Both the position numbers and the translations under genes were made by a program. DNA of 13,179 nucleotides from Bacteroidales bacterium. GTDB taxonomy: Bacteria; Bacteroidota; Bacteroidia; Bacteroidales; Muribaculaceae. Location: the NCBI GenBank assembly GCA_014800445.1, contig JAAVGC010000039.1, forward strand, positions 1 to 13,179. The letters run 5' to 3'. Shown in pieces: positions 7,452-13,179 of this stretch (position 1 is its first letter; every line of letters starts with the position of its first letter). The notes under the pieces were generated by a model that did no database searches, was not told the origin of the DNA, and saw only the letters and a program-made list of their open reading frames with translations.

Positions 7452-7796
7452 TCAGAATTTTAACCCGCCTTCGCGCGCTGCGTCGGCAAGCGATTTTACT
7501 CGGCCATGGAAAAGATAGCCGTTGCGGTCAAACACTACAGTGGTGATACCGGCCTCAAGAGCCTTACGGGCGATCTCACCGCCAACCTTAGCTGCGATCT
7601 CACACTTGGTACCCTCAGCCTCAAGGCCGCGAGAAGATGCCGACACCAGAGTCTTTCCTGCCAGATCATCGATGACCTGAACATAGATCTGCTTGTTGCT
7701 GCGGAACACAGTCATGCGCGGACGCTCCGACGTGCCCTCCTGCTTGCCGCGGATGCGGGCCTTGATCTTATTTCTTCTTTCTATCTTGGATTTCAT
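7452..7796 (-). CDS. rplR: 50S ribosomal protein L18 (uL18)
   Basis: L18 binds 5S rRNA together with L5 and anchors it in the central protuberance. The protein is 114 residues, a normal length. The basic N-terminus ([18 protein letters not shown]) contacts 5S r[23 protein letters not shown] (25-44) and the C-terminal [20 protein letters not shown] (89-108) are family landmarks. It is 26 bases after rplF and 7 before rpsE. Identity is certain from motifs and context. Confidence 0.98.
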   Translation of the reverse strand: MKSKIERRNKIKARIRGKQEGTSERPRMTVFRSNKQIYVQVIDDLAGKTLVSASSRGLEAEGTKCEIAAKVGGEIARKALEAGITTVVFDRNGYLFHGRVKSLADAAREGGLKF

Positions 7797-7822
7797 GATG
7801 AAGTCGATTTATGCCCGTTGTT

Positions 7823-8377
7823 TTACTTCGCTCCTGCCGACTTACCCGACTTGCGGCGGATTACCTCGCCAACAAAGCGGATACCCTTGCCCTTGTAAGG
7901 CTCAGGCTTACGCAGCGAACGGATCTTGGCACACACCTGACCCAGAAGCTGCTTGTCGTCACTCTCAAGGATGATAAGCGGGTTCTTGTTACGCTCAGTC
8001 TTAGCCTCTACCTTTACCTCGGGCGGAAGTTTCAGATAGATAGCGTGGCTGAATCCGAGCGAAAGCTCAAGCACCTGACCGGTGGCATTAGCACGGTAAC
8101 CCACACCAACGAGCTCCATCTCCTTCTTGTAACCCGTCGACACACCCACAACCATGTTGTGGATAAGAGCACGGTACAGACCATGCTGAGAGCGATGCTC
8201 CTTGTCGTCGGTCGGACGAGTCACAATCACATGACCATCCTCAATCTTCACATCCAGGTCAGGGTTGACAGCCTGCTCAAGCTGACCCTTAGGACCCTTT
8301 ACCGTCACAACATTGTCCTTGACGGTCACCGTAACACCGGCGGGTATTTCAATCGGCGCTTTACCTATTCTTGACAT
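7823..8377 (-). CDS. rplF: 50S ribosomal protein L6 (uL6)
   Basis: L6 lies near the sarcin-ricin loop, where GTPase factors bind. The 184 residues contain two copies of the L6 fold. The first half begins MSRIGKAPIEIPAGVTV and includes VTVKGPKGQLE (24-34). The second half holds the signature PEPYKGKGIRF (158-168), followed by a basic end (VIRRKSGKSAGAK). It follows rpsH by 21 bases and precedes rplR by 26 bases. The start matches the invariant MSRIG opening. Length is a few residues above E. coli's 177. Confidence 0.98.
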   Translation of the reverse strand: MSRIGKAPIEIPAGVTVTVKDNVVTVKGPKGQLEQAVNPDLDVKIEDGHVIVTRPTDDKEHRSQHGLYRALIHNMVVGVSTGYKKEMELVGVGYRANATGQVLELSLGFSHAIYLKLPPEVKVEAKTERNKNPLIILESDDKQLLGQVCAKIRSLRKPEPYKGKGIRFVGEVIRRKSGKSAGAK

Positions 8378-8398
8378 AATTGAAGTCCTCCCTTAAAA

Positions 8399-8797
8399 TC
8401 AATAAACATAGCAAAGCACTTCACCGCCGATCTTCTCCTCGGCAGCCTTCTTGTTCGTCATCACACCCTTCGAAGTCGAGAGGATGGCGATACCAAGTCC
8501 GTTGAGCACTCGCGGCATATCTTTGTAGCCGGTATACTGCCGAAGACCCGGACGCGATACACGCTTCAGACCTTTGATGGCGTTCACGCGGTCTATCGGA
8601 TCATATTTCAGCGCTATCTTTATCACGCCCTGCGTGTTGACACCGTCTATAAACTTATAGTTAAGAATATAGCCCTGGTCAAAAAGGATCTTTGTGATCT
8701 CTTTTTTCAAGTTTGAGGCAGGCACCTCAACCACACGGTGTCCCGCGTGGATAGCGTTCCTCAATCTTGTCAGATAATCTGCTATGGGATCAGTCAT
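8399..8797 (-). CDS. rpsH: 30S ribosomal protein S8 (uS8)
   Basis: S8 is a primary 16S rRNA binder (helix 21) and, in E. coli, the autoregulator of the spc operon. From the ATG at 8795-8797 the protein is 132 residues and begins MTDPIADYLTRLRNA, the standard S8 opening. The signature GIAILSTSKGVMTNKKA lies at 102-118. The frame stays open upstream to an ATG at 8876-8878, adding 27 residues. That extension is not S8-like and overlaps hairpins in the spacer, so I reject it. The 243 bases before this gene are the second longest gap in the cluster. The bases before the ATG are AT-rich (ACAAATCAAAATG), with no Shine-Dalgarno. Confidence 0.97.
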   Translation of the reverse strand: MTDPIADYLTRLRNAIHAGHRVVEVPASNLKKEITKILFDQGYILNYKFIDGVNTQGVIKIALKYDPIDRVNAIKGLKRVSRPGLRQYTGYKDMPRVLNGLGIAILSTSKGVMTNKKAAEEKIGGEVLCYVY

Positions 8798-9040
8798 TTT
8801 GATTTGTTTGTTAAATTGATCGGGACACTCATCGCTCCCGACAATATTTAATTGCCTTTGCCTTACGGAGCACAACATCGCTCCACCGGCATCCCCGGCC
8901 CGGGACTACGCCTGCCTGTTCTCCACATCTGGAGCATGACCGGCATATTTACTTAACTCAGTTACTGCGCTTCTCTCGGCGCCCCAGGGATATCTATTGA
9001 AGAATCCCCGGTTGGCCTCGATAATGCTTTGTGTCCAGCC
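8798..9040 (-). promoter_or_regulatory. Non-coding rpsN-rpsH gap, hairpin-rich candidate leader of rpsH
   Basis: No gene is evident here. In transcript order I see five small stems. First, CCGGGGAT/ATCCCTGG (9004-9011 with 8984-8991) has one G-U pair that works only in minus-strand RNA. Then come CTCCA-GATG-TGGAG (8921-8934), CCGG-GGATG-CCGG (8886-8898), GGAGC/GCTCC (8880-8884 with 8867-8871) and CGGGA/TCCCG (8836-8840 with 8821-8825). CCGGGGAT occurs twice (9004-9011, 8891-8898) and GGAGCGATG twice (8876-8884, 8830-8838). Because of this, several pairings are mutually exclusive. I see no TAnnTTTG-type promoter. The role as an rpsH leader is inferred from position and length only. Confidence 0.4.
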
Positions 9041-9310
9041 TTACCAGCTTGCCTTCTTCACACCGGGAATCAGACCAGCCGATGCCATCTCGCGGAACTG
9101 AATACGCGAAATACCGAACTGTCGGATATAGCCCTTGGGACGCCCCGTGATGCTGCAACGGTTGTGCAGTCTCACACTCGAAGCGTTCTTGGGAAGCTTC
9201 TGCAGACCCTCGTAGTCACCTGCCTCCTTAAGAGCAGCCTTCTTGGCCGCATAGCGGGCTACGAGCTTCTGACGCTTCACCTCACGAGCCTTCATCGATT
9301 CTTTTGCCAT
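9041..9310 (-). CDS. rpsN: 30S ribosomal protein S14 (uS14), zinc-independent form
   Basis: S14 completes the 30S head near the A site. This is the 89-residue form. [20 protein letters not shown] opens a basic helix, and [20 protein letters not shown] (47-66) with ISRIQFRE is the family signature. Only one cysteine (C52) is present, so the two CxxC pairs of the 61-residue zinc form are absent. It starts 14 bases after rplE and is followed by the 243-base gap before rpsH. The ending [11 protein letters not shown] is canonical. Identity is certain. Confidence 0.98.
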   Translation of the reverse strand: MAKESMKAREVKRQKLVARYAAKKAALKEAGDYEGLQKLPKNASSVRLHNRCSITGRPKGYIRQFGISRIQFREMASAGLIPGVKKASW

Positions 9311-9324
9311 AGTTGAGTGCTCTC

Positions 9325-9873
9325 TTATTTAGCGTTCTTGAAGGGAAGTCCAAACTGCTTGAGAAGAGCATAACCCTCCTCGTCCGTGTTGGCCGAAGTC
9401 ACAAAAGTGATATTCATGCCCATGAGCTTGGATATCGAGTCGATGTTGATCTCCGGGAAAATGATCTGCTCCGTCACACCCAGAGTGTAGTTGCCGCGAC
9501 CGTCGAGCTTGCTCTCGATACCCTTGAAGTCACGGATACGGGGCAGAGCCACTCTGATCAGACGCTCCAGAAACTCATACATCTTCTCGCGACGCAGAGT
9601 CACTCTCACACCGATCGGCATCTTTTTTCTCACCTTGAAGTTCGAGATATCCTTGCGCGACAGAGTCGGCACAGCCTTCTGGCCAGTGATGGCAGTCAGC
9701 TCGTTGATAGCTGTCTCGATGATCTTCTTGTCCTGAGTGGCAGCACCCAGACCCTGATTGATAACGATTTTCTCAAGGCGGGGAACCTGCATCGGAGTCG
9801 TGTAGCTGAACTCCTTGGTCAGAGCCGGCACGATGCGCTCCTGATAGTCTTTCTTTACACTGTTCTGGCTCAT
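9325..9873 (-). CDS. rplE: 50S ribosomal protein L5 (uL5)
   Basis: L5 binds 5S rRNA in the central protuberance and touches the P-site tRNA. The 182 residues compare with 179 in E. coli. Landmarks are [15 protein letters not shown] (10-24), [14 protein letters not shown] (30-43, signature region) and [16 protein letters not shown] (90-105). The C-terminal part has [13 protein letters not shown] (135-147). Its ATG overlaps the rplX stop in an ATGA (9870-9873), the only overlap in the window, so the two are probably translationally coupled. rpsN follows after 14 bases. Confidence 0.98.
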   Translation of the reverse strand: MSQNSVKKDYQERIVPALTKEFSYTTPMQVPRLEKIVINQGLGAATQDKKIIETAINELTAITGQKAVPTLSRKDISNFKVRKKMPIGVRVTLRREKMYEFLERLIRVALPRIRDFKGIESKLDGRGNYTLGVTEQIIFPEINIDSISKLMGMNITFVTSANTDEEGYALLKQFGLPFKNAK

Positions 9874-10193
9874 TGCTTGATCTCCTCTCCTGATTTCTTG
9901 GAATAACGCACCGTGTTGCCCTTCTCATCCTTGCGGAAGCCCACGCGGGTAGGCTTGCCACTCTTGGGATCGAGCAGGCTCAGGTTGGAAATATGCAGCG
10001 GAGCCTCCATCTTGATGATGCCTCCCTGCGGATGCTTGGCGCTAGGCTTAGCGCTCTTCGAGACAATGTTTATGCCCTCAACGATAGCGCGACCCTTCTT
10101 GGGAAGCACCTCGAGGACGCGGCCCTGACGGCCACGATCCTCGCCGGAAAGAACATAGACAGTGTCGCCTTTCTTTATCTTTAACTTGCTCAT
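9870..10193 (-). CDS. rplX: 50S ribosomal protein L24 (uL24)
   Basis: L24 is an assembly initiator of the large subunit that binds the 5' domain of 23S rRNA near the tunnel exit. The 107 residues include an N-terminal KOW motif (about 3-35), with [20 protein letters not shown] (7-26). [20 protein letters not shown] (40-59) is the conserved loop. The C-terminus ([19 protein letters not shown]) is typical. It starts 47 bases after rplN and overlaps the start of rplE by 4 bases. The bases before its ATG (CTAAGAAATG) lack a Shine-Dalgarno motif. Confidence 0.98.
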   Translation of the reverse strand: MSKLKIKKGDTVYVLSGEDRGRQGRVLEVLPKKGRAIVEGINIVSKSAKPSAKHPQGGIIKMEAPLHISNLSLLDPKSGKPTRVGFRKDEKGNTVRYSKKSGEEIKQ

Positions 10194-10240
10194 TTCTTAG
10201 CTTGCTTCTTGATGGGGATGGTTCGACGTCTGTCTCTTTC

Positions 10241-10606
10241 TCAAAGCACCTCGGGTGCCAGCGACACAATCTTCATGTTGGTCGCGCGAAGCTCGCGCGC
10301 AACAGGTCCGAAGATACGGGTGCCGCGGAGCTCACCGGCATTGTTGAGCAGCACACAGGCATTATCGTCGAAGCGGATATAAGATCCGTCGGGACGACGC
10401 ACCTCCTTCTTGGTGCGCACTACGACGGCCTTCGATACCGTGCCCTTCTTGATGTCAGACGACGGAATGACACTCTTCACCGACACCACAATGATGTCGC
10501 CTACCGATGCATAACGGCGTCCGGTGCCTCCGAGCACATGGATGCACAGTGCCTCCTTAGCGCCGCTGTTATCGGCTACCGTAAGGCGGGATTCGGTCTG
10601 TATCAT
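10241..10606 (-). CDS. rplN: 50S ribosomal protein L14 (uL14)
   Basis: L14 forms inter-subunit bridges with 16S rRNA and is the docking site of the silencing factor RsfS. The 121 residues match the family closely (about 122). [20 protein letters not shown] is the invariant opening. [19 protein letters not shown] (26-44) and the signature region [20 protein letters not shown] (60-79) followed by DDNACVLLN are present. The end includes [13 protein letters not shown] (95-107). It lies 6 bases after rpsQ and 47 before rplX. Confidence 0.98.
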   Translation of the reverse strand: MIQTESRLTVADNSGAKEALCIHVLGGTGRRYASVGDIIVVSVKSVIPSSDIKKGTVSKAVVVRTKKEVRRPDGSYIRFDDNACVLLNNAGELRGTRIFGPVARELRATNMKIVSLAPEVL

Positions 10607-10612
10607 GGCTCG

Positions 10613-10870
10613 TTATTTTACTTTTTCTATGATTTCGACTAAACGCCATCTCTTGGTCTTGCTCAAGGGACGCGTCTCCATGAGGCGCACCGTGTCGCCG
10701 ATGCTGCACTCGTTCTTCTCGTCGTGGGCGTGGAACTTCTTGGTCTTATTGACAAACTTGCCGTAGATCGGATGTTTCTCCTTCCACTTCACTGTCACAG
10801 TGATAGTCTTGTCGGCCTTGTTGCTCGACACCACACCGATGCGCTCTTTACGCAGATTTCTCGTTTCCAT
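10613..10870 (-). CDS. rpsQ: 30S ribosomal protein S17 (uS17)
   Basis: S17 is a primary binder of the 16S rRNA 5' domain with an OB fold. The 85 residues are standard. [20 protein letters not shown] opens strands 1 and 2, [14 protein letters not shown] (27-40) forms the long loop, and [18 protein letters not shown] (58-75) is the family signature. It follows rpmC by 11 bases and precedes rplN by 6 bases. Nothing is unusual. Confidence 0.98.
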   Translation of the reverse strand: METRNLRKERIGVVSSNKADKTITVTVKWKEKHPIYGKFVNKTKKFHAHDEKNECSIGDTVRLMETRPLSKTKRWRLVEIIEKVK

Positions 10871-10881
10871 ATCGATGCGGC

Positions 10882-11079
10882 TTACTTATTGTTGATTTCA
10901 CGCATGCGGAGTTCAGTCATCACGCGAGCTATAGCCTTGCGGTCCTTTGTGATCTTGGCCGGGCTGTCGATAGGGCTCACTGCATGCTGAGCCTTAAGCT
11001 GGCGATACTCCTTCTCCATCTGGGCCAGACGCTCCTTGAGGTCGGCCGTAGCCATCTCCTTAATTTCTTCCTGCTTCAT
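10882..11079 (-). CDS. rpmC: 50S ribosomal protein L29 (uL29)
   Basis: L29 lies at the tunnel exit, next to L23, at the docking site for the signal recognition particle and trigger factor. The 65 residues form two helices. The first is [20 protein letters not shown] and onward; the second carries [17 protein letters not shown] (42-58), the signature. The linker between them is HAVSPIDSP. It is 6 bases after rplP and 11 before rpsQ. The sequence before its ATG (TAAGCCGCCATG) has no Shine-Dalgarno, so initiation may rely on coupling with rplP. Confidence 0.97.
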   Translation of the reverse strand: MKQEEIKEMATADLKERLAQMEKEYRQLKAQHAVSPIDSPAKITKDRKAIARVMTELRMREINNK

Positions 11080-11085
11080 GGCGGC

Positions 11086-11517
11086 TTAGACGTTTTGAGT
11101 GGGGTCATAGTCGCGGCGCACCACAAACTTGGTGGTCACGGGAAGCTTCTGAGCGGCCAGACGGAGCGCTTCCTTAGCGATGTCGTAGCTAACGCCCTCA
11201 ACTTCGATAATCATACGTCCCGGTGTAACAGGCGCTACAAATCCTTCGGGCGAACCCTTACCTTTACCCATTCGCACCTCGGCAGGTTTCTTTGTGATGG
11301 GCTTGTCGGGGAAGATTCTGATCCAGATTTGTCCCTGGCGCTGCATGTAACGGGTAACAGCAATACGGGCTGCCTCGATCTGGCGGCCGGTGATCCATTT
11401 GGCTTCAAGAGTCTTGATGCCAAACGATCCGAAGGCCAGCTGATTGCCACGCTGTGCGTTGCCCTTCATGCGACCTTTTTGCTGTCGGCGAAACTTTGTT
11501 TTCTTTGGTTGTAACAT
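11086..11517 (-). CDS. rplP: 50S ribosomal protein L16 (uL16)
   Basis: L16 helps build the peptidyl-transferase centre and positions A-site tRNA. The 143 residues are a few longer than E. coli's 136, mostly at the C-terminus ([10 protein letters not shown]). [19 protein letters not shown] is the canonical opening. [20 protein letters not shown] (65-84) and [18 protein letters not shown] are family motifs. R82 in VRMGKGKG matches E. coli R81, the arginine hydroxylated by YcfD there; modification here is unknown. The gene follows rpsC by 32 bases; the bases before its ATG are A-rich (AGCAGAAAATG). Confidence 0.98.
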   Translation of the reverse strand: MLQPKKTKFRRQQKGRMKGNAQRGNQLAFGSFGIKTLEAKWITGRQIEAARIAVTRYMQRQGQIWIRIFPDKPITKKPAEVRMGKGKGSPEGFVAPVTPGRMIIEVEGVSYDIAKEALRLAAQKLPVTTKFVVRRDYDPTQNV

Positions 11518-11549
11518 TTTCTGCTATTGTATATTCAATGCAATATTGT

Positions 11550-12272
11550 TCAACGATTTCCTCCGCGGGGCTTACGGAAACCACCGCGACGCTCCTCACG
11601 ACGCTCCTCCTTCTGGTTTGCACCGAAAGCAGGCGCAAGGTCACGCTTGCCATAGACTTCGCCACGGCAGATCCACACCTTCACACCGATAACACCAACC
11701 TTGGTGTGAGCCTCGACAAGTGCATAGTCGATATCGGCACGGAATGTGTGAAGCGGAGTGCGACCCTCCTTAAACATCTCAGAGCGGGCGATCTCGGCAC
11801 CGTTCAGACGGCCCGAAACCTGAATTTTGATGCCCTCTGCACCGGCACGCATCGTCGATGCGATAGCCATCTTCACAGCACGACGGTAAGCGATCTTACC
11901 CTCGATCTGACGAGCAACATTAGCTGCCACGATCTCTGCGTCGAGCTCCGGACGCTTCACCTCAAAGATGTTGATCTGAACTTCCTTGTCAGTGATCTTC
12001 TTGAGCTCTTCCTTGAGCTTGTCAACCTCTGTGCCGCCCTTGCCTATGATAAGACCCGGACGCGAAGTGCACACTGTGATGGTGATGAGCTTAAGAGTGC
12101 GCTCGATCACGATGCGCGACACGCTCGACTTTGCCAGACGGACGTTGAGATACTTACGAAGCTTTGCATCTTCGAGCAGAGTATCACCGTACTTCTTGCC
12201 GCCGAACCAGTTGGAATCCCAGCCGCGGATGACGCCAAGACGATTGCTGATCGGATTTACTTTCTGTCCCAT
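11550..12272 (-). CDS. rpsC: 30S ribosomal protein S3 (uS3)
   Basis: S3 lines the mRNA entry channel on the 30S head and takes part in the ribosomal helicase activity. The 240 residues hold the standard domains. [13 protein letters not shown] is the opening. A type II KH domain (about 38-107) has the GLIIGKGG loop (73-80). The C-terminal domain has [13 protein letters not shown] (153-165) and [15 protein letters not shown] (187-201). A polar, charged tail (218-240, with [10 protein letters not shown]) follows and is variable in the family. It starts 6 bases after rplV and precedes rplP by 32 bases. Confidence 0.98.
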   Translation of the reverse strand: MGQKVNPISNRLGVIRGWDSNWFGGKKYGDTLLEDAKLRKYLNVRLAKSSVSRIVIERTLKLITITVCTSRPGLIIGKGGTEVDKLKEELKKITDKEVQINIFEVKRPELDAEIVAANVARQIEGKIAYRRAVKMAIASTMRAGAEGIKIQVSGRLNGAEIARSEMFKEGRTPLHTFRADIDYALVEAHTKVGVIGVKVWICRGEVYGKRDLAPAFGANQKEERREERRGGFRKPRGGNR

Positions 12273-12278
12273 ATACTA

Positions 12279-12695
12279 TTAAGCTTCGTGTTTTTTAACA
12301 TCATTGTCGATGGTGTCCACCACCACGGTGACATGGTTGGCACGCTTGCGTATACGGTAGCCACGACCCTGAGGAGCCGGACGCAGACGCTTCAGCATAG
12401 GTGCCGGATTGACGAATATAGTGCTGATGTAAAGCTCCCCGGCCTCAGCCTTGCGCTCATTCTTGGCCTCCCAGTTAGCGATGGCCGAACGCACCAGCTT
12501 CTCCAGACGGGCAGCTGCCTCCTTATTGGAGAACTTGAGGATACCAAGCGCACGGAACACTTCCTTGCCGCGCACGAGGTCGGCTACCAGGCGCATCTTG
12601 CGCGGTGACGACGGAACGTTGGTGAGCTTCGCGAAAGCTATGTGCTTCTGCTCTTCCTTCCGCTGGTCGGCAGCCTCTCTTTTTCTTACTCCCAT
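12279..12695 (-). CDS. rplV: 50S ribosomal protein L22 (uL22)
   Basis: L22 contacts all 23S rRNA domains, and its long beta-hairpin lines the exit tunnel at the macrolide-sensitive constriction. The protein is 138 residues against 110 in E. coli. Part of the difference is a charged N-terminal lead ([20 protein letters not shown]) before the conserved [20 protein letters not shown] (20-39). The hairpin is [19 protein letters not shown] (97-115), with conserved RPAP(Q)GRG at the tip. A short acidic/basic tail (NDVKKHEA) ends it. The ATG at 12693-12695 gives the whole lead; a shorter product is not excluded because no other ATG precedes the core. rpsS lies 52 bases upstream. Confidence 0.97.
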   Translation of the reverse strand: MGVRKREAADQRKEEQKHIAFAKLTNVPSSPRKMRLVADLVRGKEVFRALGILKFSNKEAAARLEKLVRSAIANWEAKNERKAEAGELYISTIFVNPAPMLKRLRPAPQGRGYRIRKRANHVTVVVDTIDNDVKKHEA

Positions 12696-12747
12696 AGTTG
12701 CGATGTAAGCTTTTAATTATTCAGTTTATGATTTGACCCGTTCCGGC

Positions 12748-13017
12748 TTATTTCTTCTTATTGCCGGCGTGGCCGCGGAAGGTGCGCGTGGGCGCAAACT
12801 CACCCAGCTTGTGACCCACCATGTTCTCCGTCACGTAAACGGGGATGAACTTGTTGCCGTTATGCACAGCAAAAGTATGGCCTACAAACTCGGGCGCTAT
12901 CATCGAGGCACGGCTCCAAGTCTTGATTACCGACTTCTTGCCAGTTGCATCCATGTCGGATACCTTCTTCTCCAGCTTGATGCTGATAAAGGGTCCTTTT
13001 TTCAGTGAACGACTCAT
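12748..13017 (-). CDS. rpsS: 30S ribosomal protein S19 (uS19)
   Basis: S19 is on the 30S head next to S13 and contributes to the A-site finger bridge to the large subunit. The 89 residues match the usual 88-93. [10 protein letters not shown] is the classic opening. [20 protein letters not shown] (31-50) and the signature [20 protein letters not shown] (61-80) are intact, with a basic end (RGHAGNKKK). It starts 24 bases after the rplB stop and precedes rplV by 52 bases. Confidence 0.98.
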   Translation of the reverse strand: MSRSLKKGPFISIKLEKKVSDMDATGKKSVIKTWSRASMIAPEFVGHTFAVHNGNKFIPVYVTENMVGHKLGEFAPTRTFRGHAGNKKK

Positions 13018-13041
13018 GTTGATTCAGATAGTCAAGATTGA

Positions 13042-13179
13042 TTATTTCTTCCTGCGCTCGATAATATACTTGTTGGAGAGCTTCTTCGGTGCGCGTGTCT
13101 TCAGGCCCTTTGAATAGAGACCCTTGCGCGAGCGGGGATGTCCACCCGAAGCACGGCCTTCGCCACCACCCATGGGGTG
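13042..13179 (-). CDS. rplB: 50S ribosomal protein L2 (uL2), C-terminal 45 residues, cut by window edge
   Basis: Only the 3' end is in the window; the stop is TAA at 13042-13044. Read from the edge, the product is [13 protein letters not shown], then [16 protein letters not shown] and finally [11 protein letters not shown]. This is the C-terminal region of L2, which binds 23S rRNA near the peptidyl-transferase centre. The first His at the edge corresponds to E. coli H229, a residue implicated in peptidyl transfer. The next His of the common HPHGGGEG motif is Met here. rpsS follows after 24 bases, as in all S10 operons. Not in the track of long ORFs because it is partial. Confidence 0.95.
   Translation of the reverse strand, partial: HPMGGGEGRASGGHPRSRKGLYSKGLKTRAPKKLSNKYIIERRKK

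Noticed and set aside
8798..8878. A 27-residue N-terminal extension of S8 from the ATG at 8876-8878
   Set aside because: S8 proteins begin at MTDPIADYL. The extension has no S8 similarity and crosses inverted repeats in the spacer.
11454..12608. A 384-codon open frame on the plus strand antisense to rpsC and rplV
   Set aside because: It is a shadow of conserved ribosomal-protein genes and shows no domain or plausible context of its own.
1..13179. Mobile elements, CRISPR arrays, tRNA or rRNA genes, or horizontally acquired cargo
   Set aside because: Almost the entire window is conserved ribosomal-protein coding sequence. I see no transposase, direct-repeat array, tRNA-like fold or foreign gene in the gaps.

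Overview
This window is a piece of the conserved S10-spc-alpha ribosomal-protein supercluster. Every supportable gene lies on the minus strand, so transcription runs from high to low coordinates. The order is: rplB (3' end only), rpsS, rplV, rpsC, rplP, rpmC, rpsQ, rplN, rplX, rplE, rpsN, rpsH, rplF, rplR, rpsE, rpmD, rplO, secY, map, infA, rpmJ, rpsM, rpsK, rpsD, rpoA, rplQ. It ends in a clear hairpin terminator.

The organism is most likely a member of Bacteroidota, order Bacteroidales. The secY-map-infA-rpmJ order has no adk gene. S14 is the 89-residue, single-cysteine type, and L36 lacks all four zinc ligands. L17 carries a long Ala/Pro/Glu tail. The start codons I inspected have A-rich upstream sequence and lack Shine-Dalgarno motifs. 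A gut lineage such as Muribaculaceae would fit, but that is a guess.

Region by region: 13042-13179 holds the end of L2. 9041-13017 holds the S10 and early spc proteins S19, L22, S3, L16, L29, S17, L14, L24, L5 and S14, tightly packed with one 4-base overlap (rplX/rplE). A 243-base non-coding, hairpin-rich gap (8798-9040) separates rpsN from rpsH. 3160-8797 holds S8, L6, L18, S5, L30, L15, SecY, methionine aminopeptidase, IF-1, L36 and S13. S11 follows at 2740-3129. A 466-base non-coding gap (2274-2739) separates rpsK from rpsD; its rpsD-proximal part has several nested stems. The block closes with S4, RNA polymerase alpha and L17, then a bipartite intrinsic terminator at about 71-122.

The genes work together in making the ribosome (small- and large-subunit proteins), starting translation (IF-1), processing nascent protein N-termini (Map), inserting and exporting protein (SecY), and transcription (RpoA).

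The coding content is ordinary and essential. I see no mobile element, CRISPR array, tRNA or defence system. The part most worth attention is the two long non-coding gaps inside an otherwise compact operon. Both look like candidate RNA leaders for translational control, upstream of rpsD and rpsH. S4 and S8 are the autoregulators of the corresponding operons in E. coli.
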